Source: CBFGWV01 sp965652545
GTDB taxonomy: Bacteria; Pseudomonadota; Gammaproteobacteria; Competibacterales; Competibacteraceae
Reading direction: 5' to 3'
NCBI GenBank assembly: GCA_965652545.1
Contig: CBFGWV010000052.1
Coordinates: 1 to 21,295 of the forward strand
DNA: 21,295 nt
Shown: in pieces, positions 5,665 to 12,424 of the stretch
Layout of the letters: the number at the start of each line of letters is the position of its first letter
How positions within the stretch are numbered: the stretch's first letter is position 1
Translations under genes and position numbers: made by a program
Notes under the pieces: generated by a model
The model's database searches: none
Seen by the model: the letters and a program-made list of their open reading frames with translations, nothing else
Told to the model about the DNA's origin: nothing

Positions 5665-8600
5665 TTGGTATGGATTGGCGGTATCAGTAAACTGGCGCCG
5701 TTTCAACACTACGATGGATTACTGCGCTTGGACGATACGGTCGCCGCCACTGCCCCGCCGCCCGCGGTGGACATGATAGTCCGTACCCGCAATCGCCCTG
5801 CCTTGCTGGCCCGTGCGCTGGGCGCATTGAGCACGCAAAATCATCGACCGCTGTCGGTGATCGTCGTCAATGACGGCGGCGAGCCGGTCGATGCCATCGC
5901 CGAGCGGTTCCGCACGCAGTTCGATGCTCTGGTCGTCGTCGACCACGATGTCTGCCGCGGCCGTGCGGCAGCGGCGAATGCCGGGCTTGCACGCACTCGT
6001 GCCGAATGGGTCGGGTTTCTGGATGACGATGACACCGTCGACCCGGATCATTTAAGCGCACTGGTGCGTGCCGGCGAGGCCAGTGGCGCGCAATTGGTGT
6101 ATGGCGGTATTCGTTGCATCGATGCCGATGGCCAGCCGCTGATGGTGTACAACGATGCCTTCGATCCGGTGCTGTTGCGGCTGGAGAACTACCTGCCCAT
6201 CCATTCAGTGCTGTTCCGGCGGGCGTTGCTCGATCGCGGCCTGCGGTTCGATACCGCATTCGATCTGTTCGAAGATTGGGACTTCTGGTTGCAGGCCGCC
6301 GAGCATACCGCGTTCCATCACATCGACCGGGTAACCGGTACGTATCATCTGGCCGGCGGGCAGGGTTCGGGGTTGTTTGGCAATGAGGCGGCGCAACGCG
6401 AGGCCGCGCGGCGCATTTTCACCAAGTGGAGCCCGCGGTGGCCGGCCGACCTGAGTCTCGCCCTGTGGGAGTACGCCCGGCAGGCTCCGCGTTTGGCCGA
6501 TCGGGTGGCCCGTAGCGAGGCCAAGCTGCATACCGTACTGGAGGACCATCGGCAACTGGCCGAATTGCTGAGCGCGGCCGGGCGACGTGAGGCCGAACTG
6601 TCTGCATCGCTACAAGCGGCGTTCGCGCGGGTCGGTGAGCTGACCGCAGACGGCGAGCGTCTGGGCGCGGCCTTGCAAGGTGCGATGGACGAGTACCGTG
6701 GCGCGATGGCCTTGCTCGAGCGTGAGCAGCTCAGCGTCGTCAGGCCGCTGGCCCGGCGGGGCAAACGCGTGCTCAGAAGGGTGTGGAAGCGGCTTCCAGA
6801 GCGCTGGCGGGCGCGCTTGTGGCGGCGGATTCGGCCAGCGGCACAGGCGCTTGCGCCATTACCGACCGTCGATATGGCCGAGCAGGCCCGTTGGTGTGAT
6901 CGCATCCGCGAGTCCGGCCTGGCGGGCAGGTTCGATGTCATCGTGTTCCCGGTCATCGACTGGCACTTTCGCATCCAGCGGCCGCAGCACTTGGCGCGCG
7001 AGCTGGCGGCCAAGGGCCACCGCGTGGTGTACCTGACCACCGAGTTCTACCGCAGCGACAGCGACGGCGGCTTCCGTGTGTTGGAGTCGCCGTTGCCCAA
7101 CGTTTTTGTGGTGCAGTTGGGTATGCGGCTGCCGCATCCGCGCTTGTACGAGACACCATTGACCGCCGAGCAGGCACGCGGCCTTGCGGCGGCCTTGCGC
7201 ACGCTGGGGGAGCACTGCGGCTTCGGTCGTTGCGTATCCATTGTCGACCTGCCGTTCTGGCGCCCGGTGGCCGCGGCCTTGCCGGCCAACCTCATGGTCT
7301 ACGACTGCATGGACTACCACGCGGGCTTTTCCACCAATGCCGGTGGCATGCTGGCCGAGGAGGAGGCCTTGTTGGCCCAGTGCGACCTGCTGCTGACCAG
7401 CTCGGCACGGCTGGATGCGCTGATGCGCGAGAAAGCCCCCGGCAAGCCGGCGGCGCTGATCCGCAACGGTGCGGAAGTGGACATGTTCGCAAAGCGGCCG
7501 GCGGTCGTTCAGGGACGCGACGAGCGGCCGGTGATCGGCTACATCGGCGCGATTTCGGAATGGTTCGACATGGACTTGGTCGTTGCCTGTGCCCGCGCCA
7601 ATCCGCAGTGGCAGTTCGTGCTGGTGGGTTCAACCTTCGGTTGTGATGTGAGCGACGCGACGACCGTGCCGAACATCCGCTTCGTCGGCGAGGTGGCCTA
7701 TGTCGAACTGCCCGGCTGGCTGTACAGCTTCGATGTCTGCCTGATTCCCTTCAAGCTCAATGAGCTCACCGCCTGCACCAATCCGGTGAAGGTCTATGAG
7801 TACCTCAGCGCCGGTAAACCCGTGGTCGCCACCCGCATGCCGGAATTGGAGGCCATTGCCGATCAGGTCCGTCTGGCTGATGACGCGCCGGGGTTTGCCC
7901 GTGCCATTCAGGATGCCCTCGTCGACGGCCGCGACCCGGCCAACGCGGCGGCCCGCAGTGCATGGGCGGCCGGGCACAGCTGGTACGCGCGGGTGGGGCA
8001 ATTGGAGCACGCCGTGGCGGCGTGCTACCCACCGGTCAGCGTCATTGTTCTGTGCTTCAACAACCTTGCGCTGACCCGCGCCTGCCTGGAGAGTATCGAG
8101 CGGCACAGCCACTACCCGGCGCTGGAGCTGGTGGTGGTGGACAACGCCTCGAGCGACGGCACGCGCGAGTACCTGAGCGCGTTCGCCAGCGAGCGGCCGT
8201 GGGTGACGCTACGCCTGAACGAGACCAATCGCGGATTTGCCGGAGGCAACAACGACGGCATGGCCGTCGCTGGCGGCGAGGTGCTGATCCTGCTCAATAA
8301 CGATACGGTGGTCACCACGGGTTGGGTGCAGGGCCTGGTGCGCCACTTGCAGCAGGACCCCGGTCTTGGCCTGGTCGGGCCGGTCACCAACAATATCGGC
8401 AACGAAGCCATGGTTGACTTGGGCTACGCTGATGTGGAGGCGATGCCTGCGGCGGCAGCGGCGTACACCGGTACCCATGCCCGACAGCGATTTGCAAACA
8501 AGACGTTGGCGTTTTTCTGTGTGGCGCTCCGGCGTTCGGTGTTCCAGGCCGTGGGGGGGCTGGACGAGGACTTCGGGGTCGGCTTTTTCGAGGATGACGA

Positions 8601-8799
8601 CTACTGCAACCGCGCGCGCCAGGCGGGCTGGCGCCTGGCGATCGCCGATGATGTCTTCGTCCATCATCATCTGTCGGCCACGTTCAACACATTGAGCCAG
8701 GCACGCAAGCAGGCGTTGTTCGAGGCCAACAAGAAGATCTACGAATCCAAGTGGGGGGCTTGGGAACCGCATCGCTACCGTCCGAGGTCCCCCGCATGA
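5665..8799 (+). CDS. Three-module glycosyltransferase (GT2 - GT4-like - GT2)
   Basis: This encodes 1044 residues counted from TTG 5665; TTG 5728 or ATG 5773 are possible later starts and the true one is uncertain. Residues about 35-250 are a GT2 domain (VDMIVRTRNRP, FLDDDDTVDPDH as the metal-binding acidic motif, EDWDFW). Residues about 275-355 look like a coiled coil, then a very basic linker (360-392). Residues about 422-785 are a GT4-like fold (RPQHLARELAAKGHRVVYL, MVYDCMDYHAGF, GYIGAISEWFD, CLIPFKLNELT, KVYEYLSAGKPVV). Residues about 790-1030 are a second GT2 domain (VSVIVLCFNNLALT, VVDNASSDGT, NRGFAGGNNDG, ILLNNDT, FFEDDDYCNRARQAGW). No membrane segment is visible, so it probably works at the cytoplasmic membrane face on a lipid-linked glycan. 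Its stop overlaps the wecB start as ATGA. Confidence 0.9.
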   Translation: MVWIGGISKLAPFQHYDGLLRLDDTVAATAPPPAVDMIVRTRNRPALLARALGALSTQNHRPLSVIVVNDGGEPVDAIAERFRTQFDALVVVDHDVCRGRAAAANAGLARTRAEWVGFLDDDDTVDPDHLSALVRAGEASGAQLVYGGIRCIDADGQPLMVYNDAFDPVLLRLENYLPIHSVLFRRALLDRGLRFDTAFDLFEDWDFWLQAAEHTAFHHIDRVTGTYHLAGGQGSGLFGNEAAQREAARRIFTKWSPRWPADLSLALWEYARQAPRLADRVARSEAKLHTVLEDHRQLAELLSAAGRREAELSASLQAAFARVGELTADGERLGAALQGAMDEYRGAMALLEREQLSVVRPLARRGKRVLRRVWKRLPERWRARLWRRIRPAAQALAPLPTVDMAEQARWCDRIRESGLAGRFDVIVFPVIDWHFRIQRPQHLARELAAKGHRVVYLTTEFYRSDSDGGFRVLESPLPNVFVVQLGMRLPHPRLYETPLTAEQARGLAAALRTLGEHCGFGRCVSIVDLPFWRPVAAALPANLMVYDCMDYHAGFSTNAGGMLAEEEALLAQCDLLLTSSARLDALMREKAPGKPAALIRNGAEVDMFAKRPAVVQGRDERPVIGYIGAISEWFDMDLVVACARANPQWQFVLVGSTFGCDVSDATTVPNIRFVGEVAYVELPGWLYSFDVCLIPFKLNELTACTNPVKVYEYLSAGKPVVATRMPELEAIADQVRLADDAPGFARAIQDALVDGRDPANAAARSAWAAGHSWYARVGQLEHAVAACYPPVSVIVLCFNNLALTRACLESIERHSHYPALELVVVDNASSDGTREYLSAFASERPWVTLRLNETNRGFAGGNNDGMAVAGGEVLILLNNDTVVTTGWVQGLVRHLQQDPGLGLVGPVTNNIGNEAMVDLGYADVEAMPAAAAAYTGTHARQRFANKTLAFFCVALRRSVFQAVGGLDEDFGVGFFEDDDYCNRARQAGWRLAIADDVFVHHHLSATFNTLSQARKQALFEANKKIYESKWGAWEPHRYRPRSPA

Positions 8800-9899
8800 A
8801 ACCCCACCTGCTCTGCATCGTCGGCACCCGGCCGGAGGCCATCAAGATGGCGCCGGTCATCCTCGCGCTCAAGGCCCAGCATTGGGCGCGGGTCACCGTG
8901 GCGGTCACCGCGCAGCACCGCGACCTGCTCGATCAGGTGTTTCCGGTGTTCGGCATCGCACCCGATGTTGATCTGGACCTGATGACCCGCGACCAGAGCC
9001 TGGCCGATCTGTCGGCGAAGGTGTTGAGTGGGTTGGACGGCATCTATCATGATCTGGCGCCCGATCTAGTAATCGCCCAGGGGGATACCACAACCGTGGC
9101 CATGGCGGCACTGGCGGCGTTCTACCGGCGCATACCATTTGCCCATGTCGAGGCCGGCTTGCGCACCGGCGACCTGTCCAAGCCATTCCCCGAAGAGCTC
9201 AACCGCGTGCTGGCCGGTCGGCTTGCAGCACTGCATTTCGCACCCACCACGGCGGCGCGCGATGCGCTCCTGGCTGAGGGGACGAACCCATCTACCGTGC
9301 AGGTCACTGGCAACACGGTGATCGATGCCCTGCTCATGGTGAAGGACGATGCCCGTCTGAACGTGACTGAGCTTAGCCCGCAACGGCGGACGATCCTGAT
9401 GACCGCACACCGGCGCGAGCACTTCGGCGAGCCGATGCGCGAGCTGTTCCTGGCCGCGCGGCGGCTGGTGGATGCGCATGACGATACCCAGTTGCTGTAC
9501 CCGGTGCACCCCAACCCGGCGGTGCGATCACTGGCCGACGAGGTGTTGGCTGGCCACCCGCGCATCGTGCTCTGCCCGCCGCTGGAGTACCTGCCGTTCG
9601 TCGCCGCCATGCGTGAGGCCACGCTGATTCTCACCGATTCCGGCGGTGTGCAGGAGGAAGCGCCGGCCTTGGGCAAGCCTGTACTGGTTATGCGCGAAAC
9701 CACCGAGCGCCCCGAGGCCGTGGATGCCGGTGTCGCCCGCCTGGTCGGGCGCGACGGCGACCGTCTCGTTGCCGAGGCCAGCCGTCTGTTGACCGACCCC
9801 GATGCATACCGCGCGATGGCCAGAGGCGTATCGCCTTATGGTGATGGGCTTGCGGCGGGACGGATCGCTCAGGCATGCCAGGCTTTTCTCGGTGGCTGA
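8796..9899 (+). CDS. wecB: UDP-N-acetylglucosamine 2-epimerase (non-hydrolysing)
   Basis: This encodes 367 residues, normal for the family. It interconverts UDP-GlcNAc and UDP-ManNAc in the cytoplasm, the first step to ManNAc or ManNAcA units in surface polysaccharides. The full series of family motifs is present: VGTRPEAIKMAPV, AQGDTTTVAMAAL, HVEAGLRTGD, PFPEELNRVLAGRLA, VTGNTVIDALL, TAHRREHFGEP, YPVHPNP, LTDSGGVQEEAPALGKPVLVMRETTERPEA. ATG 8796 is chosen over an in-frame start at 8751 because it begins exactly like the family (KPHLLCIVGTRPE) and overlaps the upstream stop by ATGA, implying translational coupling. No UDP-ManNAc dehydrogenase (wecC) is in the window, so the final sugar is open. 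Confidence 0.95.
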   Translation: MKPHLLCIVGTRPEAIKMAPVILALKAQHWARVTVAVTAQHRDLLDQVFPVFGIAPDVDLDLMTRDQSLADLSAKVLSGLDGIYHDLAPDLVIAQGDTTTVAMAALAAFYRRIPFAHVEAGLRTGDLSKPFPEELNRVLAGRLAALHFAPTTAARDALLAEGTNPSTVQVTGNTVIDALLMVKDDARLNVTELSPQRRTILMTAHRREHFGEPMRELFLAARRLVDAHDDTQLLYPVHPNPAVRSLADEVLAGHPRIVLCPPLEYLPFVAAMREATLILTDSGGVQEEAPALGKPVLVMRETTERPEAVDAGVARLVGRDGDRLVAEASRLLTDPDAYRAMARGVSPYGDGLAAGRIAQACQAFLGG

Positions 9900-11061
9900 G
9901 CAGGGCGCCGGCATCATCTATTGCGCACCGGTGCGCTGGTGCAGTTACGAGCAGCGCCCGCACTATCTGATGCAGGCCTTGCTGGCGGCCGGTGCGGTGG
10001 ACCGTGTGCTGTGGCTGGAGCCCTATGCCCAGCGCTGGCCGCGCTGGAGCGACCGCGTCCGCGTGGGCGGTCGCGTGCATGCCCAAGGCACCCGGGCACA
10101 CCCGCGCATCGAGGTGCTTGCGGTGCCGGCGCTGCCTATCGAGCCCCTGCGGGTGGGCGGTTGGCTCAACCGCTATCTGTGCTGGTCGCCGCTGTGGCAG
10201 CGGGTGGTTGATTTCGTCGGCGGCCGGTCATGCCTGCTCGCTGCCGGCCGGCCTAGCGCACTGGCGATCATGCTGGCCAGCCGGCTACCGGGTCTGCCCT
10301 TGTGGTACGACGCGATGGACGATTTTCCATGCTTTTATCGCGGCGCGGCGGCGCGCAGGCTGGCCGTGCAGGAGGCTGCGCTCGCCGCTCGGGCGGACTT
10401 GCTGACGGTTTCGTCGACGCATCTGGCACACAAGTTTCAGGCATTGTCCCGGTCACCGTCGATGGTCGCCAACGCCACCTGCGCGCAGCGCTTTCCGCCG
10501 CCGACGTTGCGCGCACCGGCCAGCAGGCCGGTGCTGGGCTATGTCGGTGCGGTCGCCGAATGGTTCGACTGGGCATGGGTCATCGCACTGGCAAAAGCGG
10601 TACCGGAGGCGCGGATCCCCATCCATGGACCAGTCTTCTGCCCGCCACCGTCGCTGCCGTCAAACGTCGAACTGCGCCCCGCCGGCGATCACGACGCCAT
10701 GATTCAGGCCATTGCCGGGTTTTCCTGCGGGTTGATTCCATTCAAGGTCAATGCGCTGACCATGGGCGTCGACCCGATCAAATACTACGACTACCGTGCG
10801 CTGGGCGTGCCGGTGCTCAGTTCGCCGTTCGGCGAAATGGCGGCTCGCCACGGCATTGGCAGCGTGGGTTTGTGGAGCGGCGAGGGCAACCCCTGGCCCT
10901 TGCTGGATCGGCTCATGAGCTGTGCCGATGCACCCGGAGCGGTGGCCGCGTTCCGATGCGAGAACGACTGGCACCGCCGGGTGGCCGACAGCGGGCTCGA
11001 TCAGCGGGTATCGGCGCTTGCCCGTCACACCTCCCGGGGCTCCGCCCCGGCGCTGTCCTGA
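9892..11061 (+). CDS. GT4-like glycosyltransferase related to the middle module of the large enzyme
   Basis: This encodes 389 residues from GTG 9892, which overlaps the wecB stop by 8 bases; an open frame up to 9802 would overlap wecB by almost 100 bases and is not favoured. Motifs: YEQRPHYLMQALL (near 19-31), LPLWYDAMDDFPCFYRG (near 135-151), GYVGAVAEWFDWAW (near 216-229), CGLIPFKVNALTMGVDPIKYYDYRALGVPVL (near 279-309). Each has a counterpart in residues 422-785 of the upstream three-module protein, so the two are homologous. The family resembles GT4 transferases using the GT-B fold. The likely role is adding a sugar in the same polysaccharide pathway. It is the last gene of the three-gene operon. 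Confidence 0.85.
   Translation: MAEQGAGIIYCAPVRWCSYEQRPHYLMQALLAAGAVDRVLWLEPYAQRWPRWSDRVRVGGRVHAQGTRAHPRIEVLAVPALPIEPLRVGGWLNRYLCWSPLWQRVVDFVGGRSCLLAAGRPSALAIMLASRLPGLPLWYDAMDDFPCFYRGAAARRLAVQEAALAARADLLTVSSTHLAHKFQALSRSPSMVANATCAQRFPPPTLRAPASRPVLGYVGAVAEWFDWAWVIALAKAVPEARIPIHGPVFCPPPSLPSNVELRPAGDHDAMIQAIAGFSCGLIPFKVNALTMGVDPIKYYDYRALGVPVLSSPFGEMAARHGIGSVGLWSGEGNPWPLLDRLMSCADAPGAVAAFRCENDWHRRVADSGLDQRVSALARHTSRGSAPALS
11034..11050 (+). terminator. GC-rich hairpin at the end of the glycan operon
   Basis: CCGGGGC at 11034-11040 pairs perfectly with GCCCCGG at 11044-11050 around a 3-nt TCC loop. It lies inside the last codons of the preceding gene, whose stop is at 11059-11061. There is no T-run afterwards, so it may pause rather than stop transcription. 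GGGGCTCCGCCCC hairpins are common in GC-rich genomes. Confidence 0.3.
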
Positions 11062-11430
11062 GTCCACTGGCCTCCGGCATCGGAACTCCCACGCTCCGGG
11101 AGAGTCTGCCTCAACGCATCGCCGCAAGCCCTGCACGCATGGGAGGCCAGTGCAAATTGAGGTAGTCTTACCCGCGACAAGGGGGGTATCCAATACGTGT
11201 AGGGATGATGGGTTGGGCGTGCGACGGGCCGGGCGAACCCAGGCTGACCGGGCGCGGGCAGGGTGGTCTACACGGCGCCCGTGCAGGCGTGATGAGAATC
11301 AGCCCAGGGGATTTGCCCCAAGCGGCGCACAACGGCCGGACCGACGAGAATCTCACAGGTTTGGATGCACGGTAAATCAAGATACCGGTCTTGCGCACAG
11401 CGCGCCGGGTCATCCACCGCAGAGGTGTTC
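11062..11430. other. Intergenic stretch with an 11 bp inverted repeat; no gene seen
   Basis: There is no convincing coding sequence on either strand. CACTGGCCTCC (11065-11075) is the reverse complement of 11142-11152, with a smaller CTCCC/GGGAG hairpin inside; an 11 bp pair at this span can arise by chance in a window this long. A weak candidate promoter is TTGGAT (11361-11366) with TACCGG (11383-11388), spaced 16 bp, reading toward the LysM gene. AGAGG at 11421-11425 is that gene's ribosome binding site. I compared the G-rich middle part with known riboswitch patterns and recognised none. Confidence 0.4.
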
Positions 11431-12243
11431 ATGAACCGCGAAACTCGACGTTTCGTTGGCGGATGGCTGCTCGCCATCGTGCTGGCAGCTCCGGTATATG
11501 CTCAGGAGGACAAGACTGCAGACCCCGCACCGGCTCAGCAGCCGACACTCAGTGTCGAGGAAATTCAGCAAGCGTATGAGGAGCTGCGCGCACAGCGGGA
11601 TGAGCTGCAGCGGGAGTTCGAGGCGTTCCAGGCCGAAGCATCCGCGCGCGACGCACTGCAAGGCGAAAACGCCAAGCTGACGGAGGAGCTTGCCGGAGCC
11701 CGCGATGCACTGGCGGAACAAGATGCTGCCAATCGGTCTCTACAGGTCGAGTTGTCTCAGGCGCAGGCCCAGATTCAGGAGCTCGATGCCAGCCTGACCC
11801 AAGCCCAGGGAAAGGTCGCCGACCTGGAAACCACCGTTGCCAATCAGGATGCCCGTTTGCTTCAGGTGCAGGGTGAATTGGATGCCTTGAAGCAGGATCG
11901 CAGCTTGCTTCAGGCGCAGTTGGGCACCTCCGAAGCCGAAGTAGTGAAGATGGGCGAGCGGGTCAAGGCCGCGGAGGCGCGTATCCAGGAGCTCGAAGGC
12001 GCGCTTGAGGCTACCCGGCGTGAGCGTGCGGAACTGGCGGATGTCCTCGCCAAAACGCGTGACGATCTCAAAGCCACTCAGGAGGTCAAGTACACCGTCA
12101 AGCGTGGTGATTCGCTGAGCACTATCGCGCGGCGGGTGCTCGGCGACTCAGGGCGCTGGCAAGAGATCTTCGACAGCAACCGGGACAAGCTGCAAAGCCC
12201 ATCGGATCTGCAAGTGGGTATGGAGCTGGTGATCCGGCGTTGA
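11431..12243 (+). CDS. Secreted coiled-coil protein with C-terminal LysM domain
   Basis: This encodes 270 residues. A signal peptide ends near residue 24 (WLLAIVLAAPVYA-Q). Residues about 40-215 are a long heptad-like, Glu/Gln/Ala-rich coiled coil. Residues about 218-270 are a LysM domain (KYTVKRGDSLSTIARRVLG, NRDKLQSPSDLQVGMELVI), which binds peptidoglycan glycan strands. The protein is therefore expected in the periplasm, tethered to the wall, perhaps as an envelope scaffold; no enzymatic domain is seen. ATG 11431 has AGAGG 5 nt upstream and starts the signal peptide cleanly. A terminator-like hairpin follows, so it may be its own unit, although the next gene, a channel with a periplasmic coiled coil, reads the same way. 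Confidence 0.85.
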   Translation: MNRETRRFVGGWLLAIVLAAPVYAQEDKTADPAPAQQPTLSVEEIQQAYEELRAQRDELQREFEAFQAEASARDALQGENAKLTEELAGARDALAEQDAANRSLQVELSQAQAQIQELDASLTQAQGKVADLETTVANQDARLLQVQGELDALKQDRSLLQAQLGTSEAEVVKMGERVKAAEARIQELEGALEATRRERAELADVLAKTRDDLKATQEVKYTVKRGDSLSTIARRVLGDSGRWQEIFDSNRDKLQSPSDLQVGMELVIRR

Positions 12244-12258
12244 TGATTGACCGATCGT

Positions 12259-12287
12259 CGCGGAATGCACCGATTCCGCGGCATTTT
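12259..12287 (+). terminator. Intrinsic-type terminator after the LysM gene
   Basis: CGCGGAAT (12259-12266) and ATTCCGCG (12273-12280) form a perfect 8 bp stem with a 6-nt loop, followed by GCATTTT. It begins 15 bases after the stop codon of the LysM gene. The T-run is short, so termination may be partial and let some transcripts reach the MscS gene. Confidence 0.55.
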
Positions 12288-12424
12288 GGCGGGTTTGCGT
12301 CTCCCGGGATACTTTCGGATGCGATAGACTCCTCTGGGTCGGCGTTGCGTGAGTGCCCTCGCCGGCGACCTCTTGTCGACGCCCCAGGTCCTAAAGGAGG
12401 CGCGCTCGCATCGGACATGGGTTC

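Noticed and set aside
11065..11152. 11 bp inverted repeat after the glycan operon as a mobile element
   Set aside because: One such pair within 150 bases is expected about once per window by chance, and there are no flanking duplications or coding sequence.
11169..11182. 14-base exact match between the intergenic region and the dusA end (21170-21183)
   Set aside because: About one or two 14-base matches are expected by chance in a window this long counting both strands, and the flanks do not match.
11153..11430. Riboswitch ahead of the LysM gene
   Set aside because: The G-rich segment suggested a structured leader, but no conserved core of a known riboswitch class was recognised and no credible promoter precedes it.
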